Positions 7,846 to 15,878 of a stretch of 64,000 nt of DNA are shown here, one piece after another. Numbering within the stretch: position 1 is the stretch's first letter; each line of letters begins with the position of its first letter. Made by a program: the position numbers and the translations under genes. The stretch is taken from contig NC_009437.1 in assembly GCF_000016545.1 (NCBI RefSeq), positions 2,816,501 through 2,880,500 on the forward strand, read 5' to 3'. This DNA is from Caldicellulosiruptor saccharolyticus DSM 8903 (GTDB lineage Bacteria; Bacillota; Thermoanaerobacteria; Caldicellulosiruptorales; Caldicellulosiruptoraceae). The notes beneath the pieces are model-generated. The model was not told the DNA's origin, ran no database searches, and was given only the letters and a program-made list of their open reading frames with translations.

Positions 7846-8475
7846 CTATTTTATTCTTTTTCTGTTACTTTTTTCTTGGTAATTAGGGGGTGTTCTTGAG
7901 GCAATATCAGGGTCGGTTTGTGGTGTATATGATGTCACCTTGATTACTGTTTTTGGAAACACATTTGTTGATGTGTGCCCTTCCAGTGTAATTTTCACAC
8001 GTGACATAGTATCGTTTGGTATTACCCCGCAGGTGACAAGTTGATTGATTATTGTCTTGACCATTCTGTTGTCCGTATCAGCTTTCAAAAAAGGACCTAC
8101 TGGCACATAGAATTCAAAATGAATATGAGCCTTTTCGAATTTTGGCTTTTCGGAAAGTGAATTTATGGCGTTTGTAACCAGGTCTTTCCACTTGAATGTA
8201 TCCTCCTGGGTATTTACCTTATACACAGGTGGAACATCAAAGATAAGAATTTTTAAAACTCCATCTTTGTACTCAGCTTCAAACTGGTCAATAATTAAGC
8301 TGCTATCAACATCAATTCCGTACTGTCTTATATAGTCGTTATCAAACATCTTCAAGAAATTTTGCCAGTGAAAGAGGTTTTGTCTGAGCTTGAAAACCCA
8401 GTACTCTGTCTCTCTTAAATATTTTTCAGCTTCATCCAAAAGATACCTGATTTCACCTGCCAGAGGATTGTTCAT
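7846..8475 (-). CDS. RusA-like Holliday-junction resolvase (divergent)
   Basis: The start at 8475 (MNNPLAGEIRYL) follows AGGAGGTG at 8483-8490, giving 209 residues. The first 60 residues are helical. The C-terminal half holds a block resembling RusA: KADTDNRMVKTI followed by GVIPNDTMSRV, equivalent to the D-x-D-N...K and D-D/N-D elements that bind magnesium. RusA enzymes resolve Holliday junctions and are common on phages and ICEs. The family is assigned from this motif only; the N-terminal extension is unusual. It is transcribed toward the hairpin array, whose cruciforms would be plausible substrates. Confidence 0.55.
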   Translation of the reverse strand: MNNPLAGEIRYLLDEAEKYLRETEYWVFKLRQNLFHWQNFLKMFDNDYIRQYGIDVDSSLIIDQFEAEYKDGVLKILIFDVPPVYKVNTQEDTFKWKDLVTNAINSLSEKPKFEKAHIHFEFYVPVGPFLKADTDNRMVKTIINQLVTCGVIPNDTMSRVKITLEGHTSTNVFPKTVIKVTSYTPQTDPDIASRTPPNYQEKSNRKRIK

Positions 8476-8535
8476 CCAAATCACACCTCCTGAAAAAAAA
8501 TGAAGGCAGGGAATTTGAATATTCCCTGCCATTTG

Positions 8536-8781
8536 CTACAGTTTTGAAAAAGCGTCAAGAAATGATTTGACTGACTTTTTATCAAGCCCAAGTCCTGCTT
8601 GCTGCTGTGGTGGGCTGATTTCTTGCATGCTTTCGAGTTTGATTGCCCCTGACAGAACTGCTTTTGTTGCATAGTATAGCTCAAGGGCATCAAGGATAAC
8701 TTGTTTTTTATCTTTTTCGTCCCAGAAAGGGTGTCCTTCTGGAATCCTCACAGCGTATACGTTGTTTTTATTCTTTTTCAT
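8536..8781 (-). CDS. Small ParR-like DNA-binding adaptor candidate
   Basis: An 81-residue protein starting MKKNKNNVYAVRIPEGHPF. A short N-terminal strand followed by helices (KKQVILDALELYYATKAV) is compatible with a ribbon-helix-helix fold. The C-terminus has a Pro/Gln linker and a final amphipathic helix (SVKSFLDAFSKL), as in ParR proteins whose tail binds the ParM filament. It lies directly after the iteron cluster and downstream of parM on the same strand. The partition role is inferred from this arrangement; sequence similarity to known ParR is weak. Confidence 0.55.
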   Translation of the reverse strand: MKKNKNNVYAVRIPEGHPFWDEKDKKQVILDALELYYATKAVLSGAIKLESMQEISPPQQQAGLGLDKKSVKSFLDAFSKL

Positions 8782-8795
8782 AGCAAAACACACCC

Positions 8796-9098
8796 TGTAA
8801 ACAGGTTTTTCCCTTATTTTATCTTACTTTCACGGTAACAACAAGCCCATTTTGTAAACACAAGTGTAAACGGGTTTAGCCCTTGATTTTTCTGATTTTG
8901 CTTTGCAAATAGTAGCCATTTTGTTTACAACTGACCCCAAAAATCCCTCCAAAAAGCATAGTTTTGTTTACATTTCATGGGGTTAATGTTTCTCAATTTC
9001 AGATATTAAGCACATTTGAGGCGTTTACACCTGTGTTTACATTTTTGGTGTTCTGACAGCTCTAAACTCAGTTGTATCAAGCTTTTAGGCTGTTTACA
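8796..9098. repeat. TGTTTACA iteron cluster, probable parC centromere
   Basis: Eight copies of TGTTTACA or its complement TGTAAACA (six exact, two with one change) occupy 303 bp between the parM stop and the parR-like gene. They start at 8796, 8853 and 8865 (TGTAAAC orientation) and at 8922, 8965, 9022, 9034 and 9091 (GTTTACA orientation). A longer direct repeat is centred on the copies at 8796 and 8865 (TGTAAAC-r-GGTTT-nn-CCCTT). The last copy overlaps the parM stop codon. Iterons beside an actin-like partition gene are the expected form of a ParR-binding centromere. Confidence 0.75.
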
Positions 9099-10046
9099 AA
9101 CCAAGTGAAAGCAAAGCTAAATATCCTTTTGCATTGGCAAACTGAGAGTTTTCTACTATCTGAACATTACTAAACTCCTTTTGCAGGACAGAAGCAACTG
9201 TAAAAGCTCCTCCACCGGAGGCAAGTACTGCGTCAAATGTGTCAAAGCCACGTTGAAGTCTTCTTGAGATTGACTGAACTATGTCGTCTGCTATAGCCCT
9301 GAAAACTTCCTTTTTATGTGGTTCAATATCTATCTTTCTGCCACGAACGGATATATATGTGCGCTCATGAATGTCAAAAAGCAGGCTTGTGTCGTAGCTC
9401 ACACCATATTTTCTTTCAATCATCAAGCCAAGTCGTTCAACAGCCAGTGACATACCTTTGTCCACCGTAAAACACATGTCAAGAAGCGGGTTTATGTTTT
9501 TGCTTTTGATTTCAACTACAATTACGTCTGTTGTTCTAAATCCGACATCCAAAATACAGTATATTCCATCTTCTACTGGTGAGGTGATTGAAAAGAGTGC
9601 ACCAACACCCTGAGGGAACACTTCACACCTTGCAATGTGGTAGCTGTGTGCAACGCCATTTTTGTCAATGATTATCTCCTCTAAAAACTCAAAGTAGTCT
9701 TTTACCTTCTCTTTGAGTTTTGGATAAAGCATCAGTGGAAGACCAAGTCCAAGCTCCACTTCCCTGTCGCTTTCGAGTGCCATAAGTGCTGTCAGAACAA
9801 GCAATTTTGAAAACTCGCTGAAGAATCTTTCTTCAGAAAAGCTTGTTTCTGTTATTAAGCACTGTGTTGCTGCTTCCCCGACTGCATATGTGTTTGGTTC
9901 AAGTAGGTTACAAAGTAGTCATTTGTGGGTTTGAGTCCAATGTCTGTCATGAAAGTTTTGGAGACAGCAGACGGAAAAACAACCTCTTTGCCTTTTTCAT
10001 TCACTGCCTTTGTGAAACCAAAACCAACGTCAATACCACACCTCAT
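9094..10046 (-). pseudogene. parM: ParM-like plasmid-segregation actin, frameshifted
   Basis: From the ATG at 10046 the product begins MRCGIDVGFGFTKAVNE, the first phosphate-binding loop of actin-like ATPases. The frame shifts near 9899-9905, where YAVGEAATQC resumes one frame over, and then runs through LDVGFRTTDVIVVE (phosphate 2) and LASGGGAF (adenosine site) to the stop at 9094. Restoring one base would give about 317 residues, normal for ParM. ParM filaments push plasmid copies apart through ParR bound at parC. The frameshift is either a real lesion or an assembly indel. GGGAGTG precedes the start. Confidence 0.8.
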
Positions 10047-10107
10047 TTAAAATCACACTCCCTTTCTTTGATTTTTGTTTTACTCTCATTAGATTAGGAC
10101 AACAAAA

Positions 10108-10133
10108 AAGCCTGCTTTTAAAAGCAGGCTTTC
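10108..10133. terminator. Palindromic terminator, copy 1
   Basis: AAAGCCTGCTTTT pairs perfectly with AAAAGCAGGCTTT. It lies downstream of the 10155-10805 gene on the minus strand and upstream of parM. A near-identical palindrome, with the same upstream GACAACAAAAAA, recurs at 11215-11239. Confidence 0.7.
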
Positions 10134-10154
10134 TGAGAGCAATTTTGTGTATAT

Positions 10155-10805
10155 TTAGTTGTTTTGCAGTTTGTATTTCATCTTTGCAATTTCAAACAAA
10201 ATAGCTATTCTGAAATCAGGAACATCGAATATTTTCTTTCCTGTGTCAGACTCATACCAGCTTTGACCGTCTGTGTAAATTTTATCAAACAGAGGTGTTA
10301 TATCTACCTGTTTTGCTTTTATTGAGCCTTTTTTATAACCACAGCCAGCTGCTATTGAATGGTGACCATTTGTTACAAAACAAATACCCAGTGGGACATA
10401 ATATTCAGCAAAGTGATTGATTTTATCATATTTAAAATCCTCTCTGCCCAAAGTTTTAATCATCTTTTTGTATCTTTCACTGTTCCATGGATAAGCAATT
10501 ACATATGCTGTTGAGAGGTCTACTTCAATAATTGGTGTACTGGAACTATCATAATTAAGATATTGTTGTGGAAACCATGAGGTTCTGTTTAACATATTGT
10601 CTGGATTGTATATTATTTTTGTGAGCATATCACTTCTGAGGTCTTCTTTCAAAAGCTTTTCAACAAATGACAGAATTTCTATCTTGCCTTCTCTGTCCTC
10701 GTCTTCAATCCCTTTTTGGATAAAATCAAGTACAAAGTGAAACTCTCTTTTTGGAGCAACATCTGAAACATCCGTTTTCTTTTTTCTTAAGAGCTTTTCA
10801 AACAA
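10155..10805 (-). CDS. ICE protein of unknown function
   Basis: A 216-residue soluble protein with a TTG start, preceded at suitable distance by AAAGGAG. Residues 1-20 are basic; 25-60 are helical. The C-terminal half has a conserved-looking core with ICFVTNGHHSIAAGCGYKKGSI and a Trp/Tyr-rich segment before the final helix. The NGHHS motif suggests a metal or nucleotide site and may place it with an uncharacterised family (possibly DUF6710), but I cannot confirm that. It follows the 110-residue gene by 20 nt and is bracketed by the two matching palindromes. Confidence 0.65.
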   Translation of the reverse strand: MFEKLLRKKKTDVSDVAPKREFHFVLDFIQKGIEDEDREGKIEILSFVEKLLKEDLRSDMLTKIIYNPDNMLNRTSWFPQQYLNYDSSSTPIIEVDLSTAYVIAYPWNSERYKKMIKTLGREDFKYDKINHFAEYYVPLGICFVTNGHHSIAAGCGYKKGSIKAKQVDITPLFDKIYTDGQSWYESDTGKKIFDVPDFRIAILFEIAKMKYKLQNN

Positions 10806-10825
10806 ACACGTTCAACTCCTTTCTT

Positions 10826-11158
10826 CTATTTGTTTAACTCTTCAGCAAGCAGGTTTATAAGATTGTTCAAAACCCTTGGCTGCATAAATGGCTCTTTGTT
10901 AAGTAAAGTGATAATCTCATTGCAGACACGTGTATATTTCTTCTGAACAAGAGCTTTTTTTATAGCAATAAGATGCAGTATATAACTTGTGTGAAGCTGT
11001 GTTATTGAAGATTTAGCATATTCTGAAGATGGCTTTAAATCTTTAATTTGCCAGAGAAACTCTTTCAAAGCATCTCTTGCAGCCAAGTTTTCTTCTTCTG
11101 AAGTATTATTTACCCAGTCGTCAAAAGGCTCTAACCTACTTATAATTTTTTTTATCAT
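10826..11158 (-). CDS. Small helical ICE protein of unknown function
   Basis: A 110-residue, largely helical protein (MIKKIISRLEPFDDWVNN) with a strong GGAGGTG site 8 nt before the ATG. No signal peptide, membrane span or catalytic motif. It forms a two-gene unit with the downstream 216-residue protein. I do not recognise the family. Confidence 0.65.
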   Translation of the reverse strand: MIKKIISRLEPFDDWVNNTSEEENLAARDALKEFLWQIKDLKPSSEYAKSSITQLHTSYILHLIAIKKALVQKKYTRVCNEIITLLNKEPFMQPRVLNNLINLLAEELNK

Positions 11159-11214
11159 TTTAGCAACACCTCCGATTTTTCATAGTTCTGTGTTTTCTGC
11201 CTCTGACAACAAAA

Positions 11215-11239
11215 AAACCTGCTTTTAAAAGCAGGCTTT
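11215..11239. terminator. Palindromic terminator, copy 2
   Basis: AAACCTGCTTTTAAAAGCAGG followed by CTTTT nearly repeats the palindrome at 10108-10133, including the upstream GACAACAAAAAA. It lies in the gap between the 110-residue gene and the Rpn nuclease gene. Between it and 11356 I see nothing else. Confidence 0.65.
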
Positions 11240-11355
11240 TGAACTTTCAAAGAGTAATTCTTTTTATTCTGTTTTCGTGCTTTTTCCGCCAACAGCCAGT
11301 TCTATACAGCGTTTTAACCTCAAGTTCATATAGTTGTTCTTCTAAAAAAAACAAA

Positions 11356-11386
11356 AGGCAGACGCTTTATTTGCGCCTGCCTTCTG
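11356..11386 (-). terminator. Rho-independent terminator of the Rpn-family gene
   Basis: On the minus strand GGCAGGCGC, a short loop and GCGTCTGCC (one mismatch) are followed by TTTTGTTTTTTTT. It lies about 50 nt beyond the stop at 11437. Confidence 0.75.
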
Positions 11387-11436
11387 CCCTCAAGATGAAG
11401 GACTTTGGGGTGTATAATATTGCTGTGTAGTGTTTT

Positions 11437-12378
11437 TTATTTGCTGCGTTTGCTGCGAAGCTGCCTGATTCTTTCCATATCAAGTCCTGTGACTTTAGCA
11501 ATGAAGCTATCTTCTGCTCCTTCTTCTATCATCTTCTGTGCTACTTCTAACAGTGCTTGTTCTTTGCCCTGTTGAATGCCCTGTTGAATGCCCTGTTTTC
11601 TTTCTTTTTCTAACTCTTTTTCCAAGCCTTTTCTTATCTTTTCAGCTGTGTTGAGAAACATCTCATTCACCCCCAATCTCAGAAAATCGGACTTGAACAA
11701 AAACTCATCCACTTCTTCGTCTGAAAATCCGTATCCTTTCAATACCACGTGGTACAGCCATTCGCAAAACTCTTCCTTTTGCTCCTCTGAAAATTTTACG
11801 TGTTTGCTCAAATATTCAAGCCTCTCTGCTACTTTCTCTGGATTGTCTGATACCTTATCCACATACAAAGCTGCTGCAAGTAGATTCGGGCTTTTAAGAA
11901 GCTTCTCATCGTCTATCATCCTTACATCCACAAACACTAAACTAAACTTTTGAACAAACTGTTTAAAATCTTCTCCGTAAACCACGTTCTGCTCAAAGCA
12001 TGTAGCAGGTGTCCATTTCTCCTCACCCGTGTACAGCACTACAGGTATTACTACTGGTAGAAGGTTTTTCGTCGTGTATTTCTTCTGTATTAGCAGCATG
12101 TATTCTAATACCCTCAAGTGAATGAGTTCTTCTTTTGAGCTTTGAAACTCTAACAGCACACATATATATGCGTCTTTGTATTTTATCTTATACACCATGT
12201 CTGACCTGCGTGCTCTCCATTGCCTGTTTATAGACTCTGTGGCTATGACTTCTATGTCCTCAAGTCCGATTTGAATGGGCAGAACTTCTAAAAGTTCTGT
12301 CAAAAGCCACTTGATGTTTGTCCTGTTTGTCAGGACTTTTTTGAAACCTTCATCCGCAGACCGCCTTTTCCTACTCAT
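11437..12378 (-). CDS. Rpn-family recombination-promoting nuclease / PD-(D/E)XK transposase-like protein
   Basis: The start at 12378 (MSRKRRSADEGFKKVL) follows a GGGGGAG site, giving 313 residues. The N-terminal 200 residues match the Rpn/YhgA PD-(D/E)XK nuclease family: a D in RRSDMVYKI and an E-x-Q motif in CVLLEFQSSKEE. The C-terminus has the family's charged region with near-perfect GIQQGIQQGK repeats. Rpn proteins are DNA endonucleases that raise RecA-independent recombination. The gene is monocistronic with its own terminator, so it looks like an independent mobile cassette inside the ICE. Confidence 0.82.
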   Translation of the reverse strand: MSRKRRSADEGFKKVLTNRTNIKWLLTELLEVLPIQIGLEDIEVIATESINRQWRARRSDMVYKIKYKDAYICVLLEFQSSKEELIHLRVLEYMLLIQKKYTTKNLLPVVIPVVLYTGEEKWTPATCFEQNVVYGEDFKQFVQKFSLVFVDVRMIDDEKLLKSPNLLAAALYVDKVSDNPEKVAERLEYLSKHVKFSEEQKEEFCEWLYHVVLKGYGFSDEEVDEFLFKSDFLRLGVNEMFLNTAEKIRKGLEKELEKERKQGIQQGIQQGKEQALLEVAQKMIEEGAEDSFIAKVTGLDMERIRQLRSKRSK

Positions 12379-12521
12379 CTTTCGTTTTACTCCCCCTTTT
12401 TGTATTAGACTCAGATGAGGGCGGGGGGTTACCCTCAGAAAACTCTTTTTAATTTGCCTCTCCTTAATTATATGATACCCCCAAACGTTGATAAGTTTCA
12501 ACATCTTTTTTGGTTTTTATA

Positions 12522-13598
12522 TCAATCAAGCAGTCCTTTTTCCTTTATCCTTTTTACAATCTCATCCCATTCTTCTTTGGTTATGAAGTCATTACCCAAA
12601 CTACATGTATATGTCACTATACGATCGTCGATTAAAGCAGAAAAAGCTATTTCAGGACATCTTATGAATCTTTCAGCAAATTCAATATTGAAGTTTATAA
12701 ACTTCATCTTGTAGTCTTTAATAGTCTCATTTATTTCCAACAAACTTTCTAAATCATATACTTCAAGCTTTAAGTTCTTGTCATTGAAGTTTACTATTAG
12801 CATGTTGGAAGGTAGTATATTGCACAGCACCCCATTGAAAGCATCCACAAATATGTCTTTAATCATACCCTGCTGAACCTGCATTAGGTGATTTTTGCAG
12901 AGATTATATTTTCCCAAACTATAGCTTGCTGGTTTATTGCAAACATAGCAGCTGCCTGTATAGACTTTTTTGGGTTCCAGAGCTTCAAACTCATCATCAT
13001 CCCAGAAACCTTCGTATATGTTTTTATAATTCAAAACCACTTTTGGCTTTTCTACAATATCATAATCGCCGCTTGTTATCTTTTCTCTAACAAGAAAAAG
13101 TTCACTGCTGCTGGGGAAGTATAAATCGTTTGGTGACAGGCAGCTAATATAATACAGTATATCATCAATCACCTCTGCATAGGTTACATTTTCGTGGGTT
13201 GCTACAGAGCTTTCAATAACTGCCCTGTCAACTTTGTTTTCAGTTATCCCTTTTTCGCTCAGTTTGTTTTCAAGGTCGTTACAATCAATGTCAGTTTGAT
13301 TTAAATATAAGTTGTAATCACCAATCTTTAAAATAAGCGTTGTGTAGGGTTTTTCAAGAAAATAATCAGCAGTGGTTTTGGCTTTTACCATTGTTCTTAA
13401 CTCTTTAGCATGCACAGAGCAAACATAAGTTTCTTCGTTCTGGTTGATTATTTTGTAGCGTGCATTGTCAATACAGTCGTGAATACAACAAAGCCTGTCA
13501 GAAGCTTCAGCAGGCAGTATTTTTGCACCTTCCTGAACGAGCTTTCTTTCTAGGTCCACAACTGTAATTTTCTCTTTTGTGACTCCTTTCTTTTTCAT
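12522..13598 (-). CDS. ICE protein of unknown function with paired-cysteine clusters
   Basis: A 358-residue soluble protein beginning MKKKGVTKEKITVVDLE after AAAGGGGT. Cysteines and histidines recur as C-C-x-H-D-C (about 37-43) with CSVH (about 61), and as C-Y-V-C...C-K-N-H at about 218-238. Two small zinc-binding units are likely. The rest is mixed alpha/beta with no recognisable catalytic site. It lies between the VirB6-like gene and the Rpn gene, 75 nt after virB6. I do not recognise the family; a DNA- or RNA-binding role is possible. Confidence 0.65.
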   Translation of the reverse strand: MKKKGVTKEKITVVDLERKLVQEGAKILPAEASDRLCCIHDCIDNARYKIINQNEETYVCSVHAKELRTMVKAKTTADYFLEKPYTTLILKIGDYNLYLNQTDIDCNDLENKLSEKGITENKVDRAVIESSVATHENVTYAEVIDDILYYISCLSPNDLYFPSSSELFLVREKITSGDYDIVEKPKVVLNYKNIYEGFWDDDEFEALEPKKVYTGSCYVCNKPASYSLGKYNLCKNHLMQVQQGMIKDIFVDAFNGVLCNILPSNMLIVNFNDKNLKLEVYDLESLLEINETIKDYKMKFINFNIEFAERFIRCPEIAFSALIDDRIVTYTCSLGNDFITKEEWDEIVKRIKEKGLLD

Positions 13599-13672
13599 GT
13601 AAATACCCCTTTCTTTTTGTATACTTCTTGTTATATAAACATCATATCATACAAAGGTGAAATTTTGCACTT

Positions 13673-15856
13673 TTATGTTCTGAATTCTGAAAAGTCTGGT
13701 TTTACAAAATACCGCCTTAAATTTCCTTGTCTGTTCCAATTCTGATTTTGTGTTTTCATTTCGTGCAGACCGAGCTGACCAAGTAGCAAATCTTTCTCCA
13801 TCTTATATATGTGATGCAAGGCATTGAGTGCATGTTTTGTATTGTCGCTGATATTGTACTCTTTTTCAAGTCTTGCTGTGTCACCTGTTTTAACTGCCTC
13901 AACAAACACTTTTGCTTTATTTACGCTTGAAAGCATTTTGAAAAGCCCCCCTGTTTGTTCAAAGTATGGCTGATACTCAGGATTTTGCTGTATCCTCTCA
14001 AACACAGCTGAATCAATCCTGTCATCGATTTTGTATGAAGAGGAGGATTCTTTGAATATGCTAAAATCTGCAGACGAAAAGTTTGCTGATGCAAAAGAGC
14101 CAGAATATGCACCCTGGGCTGAAAATGCACCTGAGCCTGCTGCTGCCATCTCACTTGAGCCTGCTGCGACAGTTGCAACAGGCGCTGCAACACCACCGGT
14201 GAGCCCTACCACAGCTGCGGCTGCTGCCATCTTCCTTGTGTTTGCTGCAGCTGCAGCACCACCGCCACCACTGTATGGTGGTCTTGGTCTAAAAGAGGGT
14301 CTTGGGTTTGGGGAAAAACTGGGTGGTGGAGTGGCTGTACCGCTTGCAAAAAAGCTGTCATCGTCATCGTAGTTTCTGCTGTCTTTCATAACAACTGCTC
14401 TGTTTTGTGCAGGAGAAAGGGCTGTGGCTGGCTCTTCAATGTTTGCCGAATTTGCAACTCTTGTTGGTCTAATCATACCAAGTGCGTTGAAAGCATTTCT
14501 AAAACCAAGCAGCATATTTGAAAGCGAACCAAGTGCAGGTCGTGCCAGGTTCAGCTCGTCCACCCCTGCCCAGCGCTCAAACAAGTTTTGCAAAAGGTTC
14601 CTGAGCGTGTCCGCAATTTTGGGGATTGAGTACATTGCAATGAACCCGAATGCCCAACCTGTCCATCCTGCTGCTGTGAATATGTGTATTGTGGTCATGT
14701 AAGTAAACGCATAAAAAAATGCCATGGATGCATTTGTCAAAATTTCACCAAACCAGACATTTAGCAGCATTGAATCCCTTTTGATTCCCCACATCAGTAC
14801 TGCAAATGGTGTGAACAAGAAAAAGACACCGAGGATATATTTTCTTACCATGAACACAAGGTTTATTTTTGCCCAAAGCGGTATATACAATGCTTTCATG
14901 ATGATTGTGTTGGCAGGATTGGAACCACAAACTTGAAAAAAGAATGTATCTATGATTGTATTGTCCTGGGCTATTTCCTCTGCTGTTTTCGATTCGTCAT
15001 AATGCAGTCCAAAAACGTCGATAATTGTCGAAAAAGTTTCATTTGATTTTGTTGTGTACGAAAAACTGCTGTTTATAACGCTCTGAAGCCATTTTGTAAG
15101 AAGCGAAAAGAATTCAAACAGAAGAAATAATATCCAAGGGGCAGTTGCTATGACAAGCAGTGCCATAAACCATGTTGTAATTTCTTTTGTGAGCGATACC
15201 CTCTCCGAAGCTGTTATGCCGCTGAACATAAGCTTTATAGCTGTCTTGCCAGCAAGTATAATAATAAACACCGAAGCAACAGATGCAACCACCCAGTAAT
15301 ATTTTAAAAGAAAGTCCATCTCCTTATTGCTAAATGGGTTCCCTTCAAAGAATAATTGATTCATTGGCTTAAAGCCTGCAAGTTTCGCAAACCACTCAAT
15401 GGGTGTTACAATAAACGCTGTTAGCACATTTATTATTGCGTTTACAAATATATCCAGTTTATCACCTATATCAAACAGTATTTTTTTGATTTTTGGCTCT
15501 TCTGCAGGATTTGTGAAACTTATCTTTGCAATGTCTATAAGCTGTTGCTGGTAGTAAAGCATAATACCTACAACTGTAGATAGAGCAAAAATAATTATGC
15601 TGCCTGCCAAAATGTACTTTGACCACTGCATTATTTTTGCTCTTTCAACACTGTTTTTGTGCGCCATTAAGCGTATAAAGAATAAAGTAAGGGATACAAA
15701 TAAAGAAGCAGAGCCAATTGCACTCACAACATTGAATGCAAGTTTGATAGTTTTTGTTGCTGCATTGTCGGCAGCAAAAGCGTATAAAGGAACAAAAGCT
15801 AAAAGCAAAATTACTGCTGGCAGGGAAATTTTTAATCTTTTCATTATCAGGTTCAT
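13673..15856 (-). CDS. VirB6/TrbL-like conjugation channel protein
   Basis: About 727 residues. The start at 15856 (MNLIMKRLKIS) is chosen because AGGTG lies 10 nt upstream; a GTG at 15874 is the alternative. The N-terminus has a signal-like segment ending AFAADN, followed by about eight membrane spans up to residue 470. The C-terminal 250 residues are low-complexity, rich in Ala, Gly, Ser and Pro (GGGGAAAAANTRKMAAAAA), then a short charged tail. VirB6 proteins form the inner-membrane pore. The gene starts 22 nt after virB4 ends. Confidence 0.82.
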   Translation of the reverse strand: MNLIMKRLKISLPAVILLLAFVPLYAFAADNAATKTIKLAFNVVSAIGSASLFVSLTLFFIRLMAHKNSVERAKIMQWSKYILAGSIIIFALSTVVGIMLYYQQQLIDIAKISFTNPAEEPKIKKILFDIGDKLDIFVNAIINVLTAFIVTPIEWFAKLAGFKPMNQLFFEGNPFSNKEMDFLLKYYWVVASVASVFIIILAGKTAIKLMFSGITASERVSLTKEITTWFMALLVIATAPWILFLLFEFFSLLTKWLQSVINSSFSYTTKSNETFSTIIDVFGLHYDESKTAEEIAQDNTIIDTFFFQVCGSNPANTIIMKALYIPLWAKINLVFMVRKYILGVFFLFTPFAVLMWGIKRDSMLLNVWFGEILTNASMAFFYAFTYMTTIHIFTAAGWTGWAFGFIAMYSIPKIADTLRNLLQNLFERWAGVDELNLARPALGSLSNMLLGFRNAFNALGMIRPTRVANSANIEEPATALSPAQNRAVVMKDSRNYDDDDSFFASGTATPPPSFSPNPRPSFRPRPPYSGGGGAAAAANTRKMAAAAAVVGLTGGVAAPVATVAAGSSEMAAAGSGAFSAQGAYSGSFASANFSSADFSIFKESSSSYKIDDRIDSAVFERIQQNPEYQPYFEQTGGLFKMLSSVNKAKVFVEAVKTGDTARLEKEYNISDNTKHALNALHHIYKMEKDLLLGQLGLHEMKTQNQNWNRQGNLRRYFVKPDFSEFRT

Positions 15857-15878
15857 TTTTCTTAAGCACCTCACACGT

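Noticed and set aside
9855-9905. Programmed frameshift in parM
   Set aside because: No slippery heptamer or downstream structure is evident; a simple base loss explains it better.
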